Of a DNA stretch of 64,000 nt, positions 7,693-15,804 are shown piece after piece. How positions within the stretch are numbered: position 1 is the first letter of the stretch; every line of letters begins with the position of its first letter. The notes under the pieces are model-generated. The model was not told the origin of the DNA. It saw only the letters and a list, made by a program, of their open reading frames with translations, and made no database searches. Position numbers and translations under genes: made by a program. The stretch lies in assembly GCF_050496765.1 (NCBI RefSeq), contig NZ_JBNWEO010000015.1, positions 434,001-498,000 of the forward strand, written 5' to 3'. Origin of the DNA: JAEVLT01 sp050496765 (GTDB lineage Bacteria > Bacillota > Bacilli > Bacillales > Cytobacillaceae).

Positions 7693-10077
7693 TTATTTAT
7701 AGAGAACAACAGAACCGACTGAATGGTCTTTCGATTGGCCATTTACGCGAATTTTTAATCCATATGTGCGAATGTCACGGCCTGCATCCGGCATAAACGG
7801 ATTTAAATACGAATTGTTGTCATTAAACAATGAAACGGGTTTTTGGCTTGGCTCCACTAGTGTCATATAGCCATAATCCAAATTTAAGCCGGAGGTTGGA
7901 TTTAGGCCAAAAGCGGCGTCCGCAACATGATAGCGCGTCTGGGCTTCTTCACCAGTGCTCCATTTTAAATCCGTTGCCGGATGGGAATCAACGACTCCCA
8001 GGAAGCCTCTTCCAGGATGTACCCCCGTCCAGTTGTCTGTGAAGCTGTCATCTACATACCAAACAACCAATCCGCCATCATAGCTCATAATCGAGTTGCC
8101 GCGTTTAATATGGGCAAGACCTTGATCGACGCCTTGCGGATTGCGCCATTCAAGCAGGTAATAGTGGTCGCTGTATTTATTTCCATCAAATTTGGTAAAT
8201 CCATTTAACGTAAAAGGTGATGTGGCATTTTCGGCACCATCTTCGAGAATGGTTTGCCCATCCGCCGTAACAATTATATTGTCAGCAAAGAATCCAGTGT
8301 AGGAGGTACCCCAGTCCGTTGCGTAGCGGAGTCGAAGCTGAATTTTTTGACCTGCATAGGGTGTCAGATCAAACGTTTCTTTTTGCCAGCCGTTTGAATT
8401 TCCTGTAAATCCAGGCATTGAATCAATAATTGTCGGGTAGCCTTCCGGAACAACATCTGAACGGGTGTTATTGTTTCCTAGCGATTTCCACGTTTGGCCG
8501 CCGTCCGTTGATACCTGAACAAATGCAAAATCCCACTGTTCTTCAATATCATACCACGCATCAAATGAAAGGTTCGCAGACGACTTACCGGTTAAATCCA
8601 CGGTTGCAATCATATTGCTATCCATTTCATCAGCCTGGCCGCCCCAGTATTCATAACTGCCTGTTGGCGTATTAACCGGCGTTTTCTTTTGCGGCAAATT
8701 TACCCGGATGGCCTGGTTGTTTTGGCCAAGAGGAGAGTTCGCCTGGTCAATCAAGAATTGGGTTCCTTTCGAAGAAACTTCATTCCAATTGACAACTGTC
8801 GGCGCAGTCCATTTTCCGCCAAGGGTGGTTTGGAAAAATTGCTTGGCAAACGGCGAGAAACCTGTTGGCTCGGCACCCGGAATTTTACCTGCCCAAGAAC
8901 CGCTAGCCATAATAGACCAGTAGCCAATGGCTTCGCCGGCACCGGAATAAATCGTATCATATTCATCAGGAAGACCCAAATCGTGCCCATATTCATGGGC
9001 GAACACGCCGGTAGCACCATCCTCAGGCATCATCGTGTAGTCATAGAATCCGGGCAAGCCTTTTCCTAGACCGTCCGGGTCATAGAAGACAGCAGAGCGA
9101 TGCGACCAGATTGCATTATCACCAAGGGATCCTCCTCCGGCTTCCTGTCCCATGCCAGAATGAATGATTTGCAAATGGTCAACCAAGCCGTCCGGCTCCC
9201 AATAATTACCGTCACCATCTAAATCATGCGGATCTTCCAAATCGTAATTTTGAAGAGGAATCCCGGCAGCCTTTGCTGCATCATAAACATCTTTTACAAG
9301 CTGTCTGGCTCCTCCGGGCGCTACATTGTCATGCCCGCCGTTTGAGTTGTCTGCACCGTAATAAGCAGCTGTATGCGGTACTTTAAGCCAGCCATATGCT
9401 TGCCCGTTTATAGTGTACGTTCCCCCAGACTGTTCCTCATAAAATTGTTTTTGCGAAACTTGATCTTCCCCATTTGGCCCCTTGTATTCGCCTTTATTGC
9501 CGAAGATCATTTTTTGATAGTGGTCAATATTGTAGTCGCTGTAATAGTTATCTGTTTCTTCCGGTTTGATGCTATTATGCGGCAAATCAGAAAACTCCAC
9601 GACCAAGGTTAACAATTTTCCTTGCTTTTGGACACCAGGAGAGGCTCCTTCCTGAATAGGAGAGGGATTTCCTTTTAGCTGACCATTTTTGTTTCCTTTT
9701 CCTTTTAAAAGCCCTTTGTTAAAATCCTTAAATTTCTTTTGTTTCTTGGCGTCTGCCGTTTTTACCTTTGGAGCTAAAGGATCATGGGGGAGGTTCTTGT
9801 CTTTTTTACCTTTCAATTCTAAATACGTTTGCAAAGCTTTTTGTTTTTCTTTGTCGCTGGCATTTTTGGCAATGATTCCTCTTTTAATGAGGGAATTCAA
9901 TAATTTTTCGTCATTGACAATTGCTAAATCAAGTGAACTGCTGCTTTGAGATACAGTTGTTTCATATTTATGTAACAAATCTTTGCTGGAAGAATTGCTG
10001 TAGTTGCCAGGAAAGCCGGCAAATAAAGTCCCTGCTAGAACAGCTGTTGAAAGGCCTGTTTTTAGAATTTTTTTCAA
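7693..10077 (-). CDS. inhA: Immune inhibitor A-like secreted metallopeptidase (M6 family)
   Basis: 794 residues from a TTG start at 10077, seven bases after AAGGAGG; an upstream ATG at 10110 has no site. A signal peptide (LKKILKTGLSTAVLAGTLFA) is followed by a charged Lys/Gly-rich propeptide-like stretch. The zinc motif HEYGHDLGLPDEYD starts at H361, and the C-terminal half carries the VEG-type domain (SFDAWYDIEEQWDFAFVQVS). InhA enzymes are exported and cleave host or environmental proteins; in B. cereus and B. thuringiensis they degrade insect antimicrobial peptides. The gene stands alone, divergent from a small ORF, with its own terminator. Start and family are secure; substrate is unknown. 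Confidence 0.92.
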   Translation of the reverse strand: MKKILKTGLSTAVLAGTLFAGFPGNYSNSSSKDLLHKYETTVSQSSSSLDLAIVNDEKLLNSLIKRGIIAKNASDKEKQKALQTYLELKGKKDKNLPHDPLAPKVKTADAKKQKKFKDFNKGLLKGKGNKNGQLKGNPSPIQEGASPGVQKQGKLLTLVVEFSDLPHNSIKPEETDNYYSDYNIDHYQKMIFGNKGEYKGPNGEDQVSQKQFYEEQSGGTYTINGQAYGWLKVPHTAAYYGADNSNGGHDNVAPGGARQLVKDVYDAAKAAGIPLQNYDLEDPHDLDGDGNYWEPDGLVDHLQIIHSGMGQEAGGGSLGDNAIWSHRSAVFYDPDGLGKGLPGFYDYTMMPEDGATGVFAHEYGHDLGLPDEYDTIYSGAGEAIGYWSIMASGSWAGKIPGAEPTGFSPFAKQFFQTTLGGKWTAPTVVNWNEVSSKGTQFLIDQANSPLGQNNQAIRVNLPQKKTPVNTPTGSYEYWGGQADEMDSNMIATVDLTGKSSANLSFDAWYDIEEQWDFAFVQVSTDGGQTWKSLGNNNTRSDVVPEGYPTIIDSMPGFTGNSNGWQKETFDLTPYAGQKIQLRLRYATDWGTSYTGFFADNIIVTADGQTILEDGAENATSPFTLNGFTKFDGNKYSDHYYLLEWRNPQGVDQGLAHIKRGNSIMSYDGGLVVWYVDDSFTDNWTGVHPGRGFLGVVDSHPATDLKWSTGEEAQTRYHVADAAFGLNPTSGLNLDYGYMTLVEPSQKPVSLFNDNNSYLNPFMPDAGRDIRTYGLKIRVNGQSKDHSVGSVVLYK

Positions 10078-10339
10078 TAAAATTCCTCCTTTGATATTTT
10101 TTGTACACAATTACATAATATTTCGAAAATTGATTGAAAGAAAGGGTAAATTTTCCTCTTTTTTTGATTGGATTCTACAAAATTGTAAAAAAAAATCTGC
10201 AATACTGTCGGAAAACTGAGTAAATGGTCACGATGTTGATTGTGAAAATACATATTTAGGAATAGTGCAGAACGGGATAAGCCACTATAAATAGGGAAAT
10301 AGAATAGGGAGCATGATCAAAACAGAAGGAGGAGAGAAC

Positions 10340-10540
10340 ATGCCGTATATTAAAGGTGATCTTATATCAGGGCAATTTGACAGCGGGGAAAAAGTTTTTT
10401 CTCTCCAAAAAGTAAAAAATTTCCCGATTCAAACCGAGTTAAATGAAAAGTTAACCGATCATTTGTATCGTTATTTAAAAGTAAATGAACAGGATGAAGC
10501 AGGGCTGATTTTGACCTTGTACGATCGATGCCAATTATGA
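10340..10540 (+). CDS. 66-residue protein of unknown function, possibly frameshift-truncated
   Basis: Begins MPYIKGDLISGQFDSGEKVF behind GAAGGAGGAGAG with good spacing. No signal peptide or membrane segment; about 66 residues, acidic and mixed alpha/beta in look, ending LYDRCQL. The stop TGA overlaps an ATG of a second short frame (10537-10605), whose sequence reads as a natural continuation, so the gene may be a single frame of about 90 residues broken by one base. Family not recognised. Confidence 0.6.
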   Translation: MPYIKGDLISGQFDSGEKVFSLQKVKNFPIQTELNEKLTDHLYRYLKVNEQDEAGLILTLYDRCQL

Positions 10541-10605
10541 TTACTAGAAATGAAGTTCAACAGCTATTAAAGGATTTAGAGCGCGTGAAACATCTTTTTC
10601 ATTAA
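10537..10605 (+). other. Short overlapping frame, possible frameshifted 3' end of the preceding ORF
   Basis: The frame reads MITRNEVQQLLKDLERVKHL and ends LFH, overlapping the previous stop as ATGA. An in-frame ATG also exists at 10528. The amphipathic helix looks protein-like. It is either a translationally coupled 22-residue peptide or the displaced C-terminus of the upstream gene. Confidence 0.35.
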
Positions 10606-10644
10606 TGGAAACCGATTGGTTGTTCCGCAGGAAGAATCGTGCAA

Positions 10645-10682
10645 GTCAAAAGGCTGTCCTCGTTCGAATGTGAGGACAGCCT
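10645..10682 (-). terminator. Intrinsic terminator of the YceI gene
   Basis: A perfect 11-bp inverted repeat, AGGCTGTCCTC (10651-10661) and GAGGACAGCCT (10672-10682); on the minus strand it runs into TTTTGACTT. Confidence 0.82.
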
Positions 10683-10692
10683 AGATCAGCAG

Positions 10693-11226
10693 TTATTCAG
10701 CTTTTGCTGCTTCGATTTGAAGGTTAATTTTCACTTTGTCTCCCACAAGCACACCACCAGTTTCAAGTGCCGAGTTCCAGGTTAGTCCATACTCTGCACG
10801 ATTGATCGTTCCTTGTGCGCTAAAACCGGCCTTCTCATTTCCCCAAGGATCTTTCCCTTGGCCTTCAAACACAACGACAAAGATCTCTTGATTGCTAAAT
10901 CCATGAAGTGATAAATCCCCAGTGACCTCGTATTCTCCTTCATCCAGCTTCTTAATGGAGGTGGAACGGAAGGTCATGGTTGGATAGTTTTCTACATCGA
11001 AAAAATCTGCTGAAAGCAAATGGGCATCACGGTCTTTATTTCTTGTATCGATGCTATTGATATTTACGGTAAACTCAATTGAAGCGGTTGTTAAATCTGT
11101 TACATCTGCTGCTACTTCTGCTTGAAAATCATGAAAGGTTCCTTTTACGTTTGCAATCATCATGTGGCGAATCGAAAAATCCACACTGCTATGAGCCGGA
11201 TCAATCGTCCATTTTGTTTTGGTCAT
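10693..11226 (-). CDS. YceI family lipid/isoprenoid-binding protein
   Basis: 177 residues with the YceI lipocalin-like fold: opening TKWTIDPAHSSVDFSIRHM, the conserved DAHLLSADFFDVENYPTMTF block, and the closing strand VGDKVKINLQIEA. No signal peptide, so cytoplasmic, as is common for Bacillus members. Known YceI proteins bind polyisoprenoids or quinone-like lipids in a barrel. GAGGAGGAA precedes ATG at the right distance. An MhqR-like operator stands about 36 bp upstream of the start (11262-11279), which suggests induction by quinones or aldehydes. Family call is secure; the role is not. Confidence 0.9.
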   Translation of the reverse strand: MTKTKWTIDPAHSSVDFSIRHMMIANVKGTFHDFQAEVAADVTDLTTASIEFTVNINSIDTRNKDRDAHLLSADFFDVENYPTMTFRSTSIKKLDEGEYEVTGDLSLHGFSNQEIFVVVFEGQGKDPWGNEKAGFSAQGTINRAEYGLTWNSALETGGVLVGDKVKINLQIEAAKAE

Positions 11227-11261
11227 TTGAAATTCCTCCTCTGGATTGTTTTGAAGTTAAC

Positions 11262-11279
11262 TATCTTCAATTTGAGATA
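11262..11279 (-). promoter_or_regulatory. MhqR-like operator upstream of the YceI gene
   Basis: TATCTTCAATTTGAGATA is an 18-bp imperfect palindrome with perfect TATCT/AGATA arms, close to the MhqR box remembered as TATCTCGAATTCGAGATA. A second half site, TTCGAGATAAAT, follows at 11286-11297. Confidence 0.5.
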
Positions 11280-11478
11280 AATCATTTCGAGATAAATTAT
11301 ATGATGGTTTTTCCTATCTGTCAAATGTTTTTTTAAACCTTCAAAAAATTCATTCTTGTAGTTAAACCGATTTGATAAATTCAGCATTTAAGGAACATAC
11401 TATAAGAACAGCGCATGACCTAAACGAAATTTGTGATGATGATTTGTAAAAAATGATGCTGTGAAATGAGAGTGCGTC

Positions 11479-12339
11479 ATGAACCGATTAAACAAAAATA
11501 GTTTTCCTTTTCTGATTTTGTTTGTGTTTCATTCAGTACTCATGGTTTACTCTTTTTACAAGTCGAAAAATAAGAAAAAACTATTTATTTTGTTGATGTC
11601 AAACATCGGTTTGGCCTATGTATTTGAGTATGTTATTTTAAACGTGCTGCATGCTTACAAATACAAACCGAAAGTTTTTAGAGTAAAAGAGCTGGACAAT
11701 GTTTTCGGCGGTATTTTATCACAGGCTATTTTTGTCCCTTTTACAGCTATATTTTTAACAAGCAATCAATATGGTTGGAAGGCCAAAACTCTTTTTACCG
11801 CTTATTTTGCACTGATTGAAAATCTGTTTATCAAATTAGATGTTTATCGACATCAATGGTGGCTAACTATCTATAGTTTTCTTCTTTTTCCATTTTATTT
11901 TCAGTTGAGTGATTTTTGGTATAACCAGCTGCAAAAAGGAAAGCCGCTTATTCGCTTTTTGTCATTATTTTTTATGACGTTTGTTTCTGGGATCAATTTA
12001 TTATTCGCATTATCTGTTAATCGCAAGTTTAAATTTGGGCGGGGAAGGTACTATTCGTGGAGCGAACATTTTGTTATAGCACCGATATACACTTTTCTGC
12101 TCTCATTTCTATCAACATTTCTTTTCAGCAGGAAGAATAACTGCGCTTCGTGGCTGTTGATGCTGGCCATTTCAACGAGTATTGAAAAAATCATGATCAA
12201 ACTTAAAATTCTAAAAAGTAAACTGCAGCGCCGATTTATTAGCCAGATTTTGCATGTCTTGATGATCGTTTTGATTGCCATCTTTCGAAAATGGATTTAT
12301 GCACAAGAGGAGAAATCGTACTATAACGGAAAAGAGTAG
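11479..12339 (+). CDS. Polytopic membrane protein of unknown function
   Basis: 286 residues with seven or eight hydrophobic helices. The first is FPFLILFVFHSVLMVYSF; later ones include LLFPFYFQLSDFWY and a paired VIAPIYTFLLSFLSTFLFS. Loops are strongly basic, and the C-terminus is cytosolic-looking (RKWIYAQEEKSYYNGKE). Base composition is AT-rich relative to neighbours. The ribosome site before ATG 11479 is weak (GAGAGTG). It lies alone between the YceI and helD genes. I do not recognise a family; it somewhat resembles small integral membrane proteins common in Bacillus spore genomes. Confidence 0.65.
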   Translation: MNRLNKNSFPFLILFVFHSVLMVYSFYKSKNKKKLFILLMSNIGLAYVFEYVILNVLHAYKYKPKVFRVKELDNVFGGILSQAIFVPFTAIFLTSNQYGWKAKTLFTAYFALIENLFIKLDVYRHQWWLTIYSFLLFPFYFQLSDFWYNQLQKGKPLIRFLSLFFMTFVSGINLLFALSVNRKFKFGRGRYYSWSEHFVIAPIYTFLLSFLSTFLFSRKNNCASWLLMLAISTSIEKIMIKLKILKSKLQRRFISQILHVLMIVLIAIFRKWIYAQEEKSYYNGKE

Positions 12340-12379
12340 GTTGGATTTCTTGCTTCTAGAGGAAAACGCATGGCAAAAT

Positions 12380-12420
12380 AAACGGTGATTGAATAGTATA
12401 ACTATCCATTATCCGTTTTA
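12380..12420 (+). terminator. Possible terminator after the membrane protein gene
   Basis: AAACGG (12380-12385) pairs with CCGTTT (12413-12418) around an inner ATAGT/ACTAT stem, followed by a short T run. The T tract is weak. Confidence 0.4.
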
Positions 12421-12461
12421 GGTGAAATTAGTTTCATTGTCAAGTTGGGGGAATGACAAAA

Positions 12462-14816
12462 ATGTCTGATGAACAATCTTTTGAATGGAAAAAAGAACAG
12501 GAAAGAATAGAGTTTATTGGCGAATCGATTGATGCAAAGGTTAGAAAACTGCTGGGCAGCGCTGGATCCGTCAGTAAAGATGTTTTAAACTTGCGCAGAA
12601 CGTTTTGGGAAGATGTAACGGTCAATTTTGATGAAGCAGATGACGTTGCGGAAACAGCTGCCAGCATTAAGCAGCAAGCAGAATTACTTTCGGAAAGAGA
12701 GCGGACGCATATGCAGCTGGATCAACAGTTGCAAACCCTTGCCCGCTTAAAATTTTCCCCTTATTTCGGAAGAATTGATTTTTCAGAGACAGGAGAGCAA
12801 GGGAGCGAAAAAGTTTACATTGGTATTGCTTCGCTTATGGATGAAAAAGACGAAAACTTTTTAATCTATGATTGGCGAGCCCCTATTTCAAGTTTGTATT
12901 ATGACTACGCACCCGGACCTGCTCACTACATAACTCCAGGCGGGATCATCGAAGGCGAGATGAAATTAAAACGCCAATTCTTGATTAGAGCCGGAGTCTT
13001 AAAAGGCATGTTTGAAACAGGAATCACGATTGGCGATGAAATCCTTCAGGAAGCTCTTGGCGAGAATGCAAGCAATCAAATGAAGACAATTGTTGCGACA
13101 ATCCAGCGAGAACAAAACCAAATCATTCGTAATGAGCGGAGCAATCTTCTTGTTGTCCAAGGAGTTGCTGGAAGCGGTAAAACGTCAGCGGCCCTGCAGC
13201 GGGTTGCTTATTTGCTCTATCGCCATCGCGGTACATTAAACGCGGACAATATTTTGTTGTTTTCGCCCAATCCTCTCTTTACTAGTTATGTGGCAACCGT
13301 TCTCCCAGAATTAGGGGAAGAAAATATGCAGCAATCAACGTTTCAGGAATTTATTCAGCAAAGAATCGGCCCTGAATTTGAAGTGGAAGACGCCTTTAGC
13401 CAAATTGAATTTTTGCTTAATCGGGCAGAAGATAACACGTTAAAAGAAAAAATGGCGGCGATTCGCCTTAAGGGGAGCCTGGCTTTTAAACGGCTGCTGG
13501 ATGAGTATGCCGAAAGTTTATCCAAAGGCGGTTTGTTGTTTCATGACCTTATTTTCCGGAAAGAAATCGTTGTTTCAAAACAAATGATTGACGATTACTT
13601 TTATTCACTTGATCCAGGTATTTCGATTCCAAATCGCCTCCAGTTTGTAAAGGAATGGCTGCTAAAAGAATTAAAGAAAAAAGTCAAGCAGGAGCGCAAA
13701 AAAGAGTGGGTAGAAGAAGAATTGCAATACTTGGAAAAAGAAGATTACATGGAGGCTTTTTCCAGGCTTTTATCTAAAAACCATTATTCAGATAAAACCT
13801 TCGATGATTTTGACCGTGAGCAAAAATTACTGGCAGAAATGGTCGTAAAGCAAAAGTTCAAACCATTGTTTGCGAAAGTGAAAAAATTAAAATTTGTTGA
13901 TCTGGCATCAATCTACCGTCATTTTTTTGAAAAAGGGAGCGAAGAGAAAAAAGTAGCAGGCGTTTCGTGGGAAGCAATCTGCCGGCAAACGATCAGCCAA
14001 TTGGAAAAAATGCAGGTATCCTATGAAGATGCTACGCCGCTCGCTTATTTGCAAGATTTACTTGAGGGTCGGCGTTCATCAACGTCGATTCGTCATGTAT
14101 TCATTGACGAGGCCCAGGATTATACCCCGTTCCAATTCGCGCTGATTCAACACTTTTTTCCATATAGCAAAATGACCTTGTTAGGCGACTTTCATCAAGC
14201 TATTTTCTCCGGCGCAACCGGATCGCCGTCTGTTATAACGGAAATTTTTAACCAGGGTGATGAAGTTGAGAGGATTGAACTGTTAAAAACGTATCGTTCG
14301 ACAAAACCGATTGTTGAATTTACGAAGCAATTGCTTGACGATGGGGAAAAGATTCAGCCCTTTAATCGTTCGGGTGAAAAGCCAACAGTGACGCTCGTTC
14401 GTGCGCCGCAATTAATCCCGAAAATCCTCGAAGAAATTGTTCAGTTGCGTGAAAAGGGTTTGGGTACAATTGCCGTCATTTGCCGGACAGCAAAGGAAAG
14501 TCAAGAAGTTTTCAGCTTATTAAAAAAACATATTCCTGTTCATCTTGTTGAAAAAGCGACCATTACATTTGAAAGAGGAGTATCCGTTATTCCTGCCTAT
14601 CTCGCCAAAGGGATCGAATTTGATGGAGTCTTGTTATACGATATTTCCCAATACAAGCGGGAGCATGAACGAAAGCTGTTTTATACCGCTTGCACAAGGG
14701 CGATGCACGAGTTGCATCTGTTTTCTTCCTCCGGGATTAGCCCCTTAATGAAGAACGTTCATCAGGAAAAATATATTTTAGCAGCAGATGAAACAGAAAA
14801 CCACCTCAGCCGCTGA
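12462..14816 (+). CDS. helD: RNA polymerase-recycling helicase-like motor HelD
   Basis: 784 residues (787 if ATG 12453 is used; 12462 has the better spacing after GGGGGA). HelD is a superfamily 1 ATPase that enters RNA polymerase channels and frees stalled enzyme. Visible parts: an N-terminal coiled arm rich in Glu/Lys, YIGIASLMDEKDENFLIYDW before the motor, Walker A GVAGSGKT at about 234-241, an inserted charged coiled region around 400-480, Walker B VFIDEAQDYTPFQF and a UvrD-like motif VIPAYLAKGIEFDGVLLYD. Length fits Bacillus HelD. It is monocistronic, with a terminator overlapping its last codons. Confidence 0.93.
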   Translation: MSDEQSFEWKKEQERIEFIGESIDAKVRKLLGSAGSVSKDVLNLRRTFWEDVTVNFDEADDVAETAASIKQQAELLSERERTHMQLDQQLQTLARLKFSPYFGRIDFSETGEQGSEKVYIGIASLMDEKDENFLIYDWRAPISSLYYDYAPGPAHYITPGGIIEGEMKLKRQFLIRAGVLKGMFETGITIGDEILQEALGENASNQMKTIVATIQREQNQIIRNERSNLLVVQGVAGSGKTSAALQRVAYLLYRHRGTLNADNILLFSPNPLFTSYVATVLPELGEENMQQSTFQEFIQQRIGPEFEVEDAFSQIEFLLNRAEDNTLKEKMAAIRLKGSLAFKRLLDEYAESLSKGGLLFHDLIFRKEIVVSKQMIDDYFYSLDPGISIPNRLQFVKEWLLKELKKKVKQERKKEWVEEELQYLEKEDYMEAFSRLLSKNHYSDKTFDDFDREQKLLAEMVVKQKFKPLFAKVKKLKFVDLASIYRHFFEKGSEEKKVAGVSWEAICRQTISQLEKMQVSYEDATPLAYLQDLLEGRRSSTSIRHVFIDEAQDYTPFQFALIQHFFPYSKMTLLGDFHQAIFSGATGSPSVITEIFNQGDEVERIELLKTYRSTKPIVEFTKQLLDDGEKIQPFNRSGEKPTVTLVRAPQLIPKILEEIVQLREKGLGTIAVICRTAKESQEVFSLLKKHIPVHLVEKATITFERGVSVIPAYLAKGIEFDGVLLYDISQYKREHERKLFYTACTRAMHELHLFSSSGISPLMKNVHQEKYILAADETENHLSR

Positions 14817-14832
14817 ACGGAGGTGGTTTTTA
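14797..14832 (+). terminator. Intrinsic terminator of helD
   Basis: AAAACCACCTC (14797-14807) and GAGGTGGTTTT (14820-14830) make an 11-bp stem with a T-rich tail; the 5' arm lies inside the last codons of helD. Confidence 0.85.
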
Positions 14833-14843
14833 TCCTTGATTAT

Positions 14844-14978
14844 TTATTTTGTCCATTGTTGCTTTACTTGTTCAAGCGCCAGCCTGAAAATTTCCTCTTC
14901 ACTTGTTTCCCGTGAAGTGATGACATTTGTTAAGTAATTTTTGCCTTCATATTCAACCGTTACATTAATTTGTACCAT
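14844..14978 (-). CDS. Small BA3454-family stress response protein
   Basis: A 44-residue ORF too short for most gene finders. It reads MVQINVTVEYEGKNYLTNVI and ends ALEQVKQQWTK. The pattern of two beta strands, an NVI turn, SEEEIF and a helix matches the small BA3454 family of Bacillus, named from a B. anthracis gene linked to stress response. AAAGGTGATC precedes the ATG with good spacing. It is convergent with helD and probably uses the shared hairpin at 14797-14832 in reverse. The role within the family is not well defined. Confidence 0.72.
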   Translation of the reverse strand: MVQINVTVEYEGKNYLTNVITSRETSEEEIFRLALEQVKQQWTK

Positions 14979-15117
14979 AATGATCACCTTTCTGTTTCAA
15001 AATCTTTTTACTGATTCAGTTGATTTTTTGCCGGTATTGATAATGGCCAATCAACAATGAATTTTTATTTACTTTTTTTCTAAATGAATTCTGTGAGCAA
15101 TAAGAGGAATAAAGTAT

Positions 15118-15267
15118 GTGTATGCTTTTATTCGTTCTTTTATGTTTGTTATTTTTAGGACGGTGGCCGAACGGTATTTGTTTGGAGCAGCTTATCCTTG
15201 GATTGCAGGTGAATTTGAGAGAAGTGAGCGGGTTACTGATCATATAACCAAACTTCAGCAAGAATAA
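15118..15267 (+). CDS. Possible 49-residue membrane-anchored peptide
   Basis: GTG start at 15118, nine bases after AGAGGA; reads MYAFIRSFMFVIFRTVAERY and ends RVTDHITKLQQE. The first 14 residues are hydrophobic and the rest hydrophilic, so a small membrane-anchored protein is conceivable. An ATG at 15142 in the same frame gives 41 residues. A competing frame starts with ATG at 15116 but has a poorer, Leu-only composition. It fills an otherwise empty gap. Family unknown. Confidence 0.35.
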   Translation: MYAFIRSFMFVIFRTVAERYLFGAAYPWIAGEFERSERVTDHITKLQQE

Positions 15268-15275
15268 ACCGAAAG

Positions 15276-15303
15276 GACAAAAAAACTTCCAAGCGGAAGT
15301 TTT
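15276..15303 (-). terminator. Intrinsic terminator for the 76-residue minus-strand gene
   Basis: AAAACTTCC (15282-15290) and GGAAGTTTT (15295-15303) pair; on the minus strand the stem runs into seven T. Confidence 0.8.
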
Positions 15304-15532
15304 ATGCTTCAACCAGCAAATAGGTTTCAGCAAATTTCTGCATTTCATGTTTGTCTAATTGATGCTTTTTTAAAAGGGTTTCCGCAAGTATTAACTGCGG
15401 TTGAAGGGCGGGGTTTTTCCTCAGCTCTCGAAGTGAGATATCGCCATTTAATAAGTCCAGCGCCGTTTTTTTACCTTCTTGATTTGAAGCAGACTTGAAC
15501 AAAATGAAAGCAATACATGTAACCTTGTCCAT
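15302..15532 (-). CDS. 76-residue protein of unknown function
   Basis: Starts MDKVTCIAFILFKSASNQEG and continues with a helical region (LLNGDISLRELRKNPALQPQ, then KKHQLDKHEMQKFAETYLLV). No clear motif or signal. GAGGGGGC stands seven bases before the ATG on the minus strand, and a terminator overlaps the stop. It is divergent from asnS, about 270 bp away. I do not recognise it; codon use and the good start signals say it is a real gene. Confidence 0.6.
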   Translation of the reverse strand: MDKVTCIAFILFKSASNQEGKKTALDLLNGDISLRELRKNPALQPQLILAETLLKKHQLDKHEMQKFAETYLLVEA

Positions 15533-15671
15533 TAAAATGCCCCCTCTTTTTACAGCGATAGGTTAAAATTCGCCTTTTTTTCTAAAAATTCCTGCTAATT
15601 TTCAGAAAAATAAATGATTTTCGCTAAAAATTTTTTCAATTTCGTCCATTACAACGGATTTTTGTTGGAAA

Positions 15672-15699
15672 TTGCGTTAACGCTATGATATTTTATAAT
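15672..15699 (+). promoter_or_regulatory. Likely sigma-A promoter of asnS
   Basis: TTGCGT (15672-15677), 16-bp spacer, TATAAT (15694-15699). Transcription would begin near 15706, leaving a leader of about 100 nt before asnS. Confidence 0.6.
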
Positions 15700-15710
15700 A
15701 ATGAAGGATT

Positions 15711-15773
15711 GAGGCAGGCTTTAAGGGACAATCGAATTCTGCCTTTCCTCCTGATGGATGGAAGGCTTTTTAT
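15711..15773 (+). promoter_or_regulatory. asnS leader with attenuator-like hairpins
   Basis: A terminator-like hairpin, GCCTTTCCTCC (15741-15751) with GGATGGAAGGC (15756-15766) and T5, lies between promoter and gene. Upstream GGCAG (15713-15717) can instead pair with CTGCC (15739-15743), which overlaps the 5' arm. No T-box core sequence is visible, so the sensing mechanism is unknown. Confidence 0.55.
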
Positions 15774-15804
15774 TAATACATAGATCATAGGAGGCGTCTA
15801 AACA

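Noticed and set aside
8689..9069. 126-codon plus-strand frame inside the InhA-type gene
   Set aside because: Antisense shadow of the protease, including its zinc-site codons.
15686..15784. 33-codon leader frame before asnS with several Asn codons, possible leader peptide
   Set aside because: Its ATG overlaps the promoter -10 region, so it would lie upstream of the likely transcription start, and it has no ribosome site.
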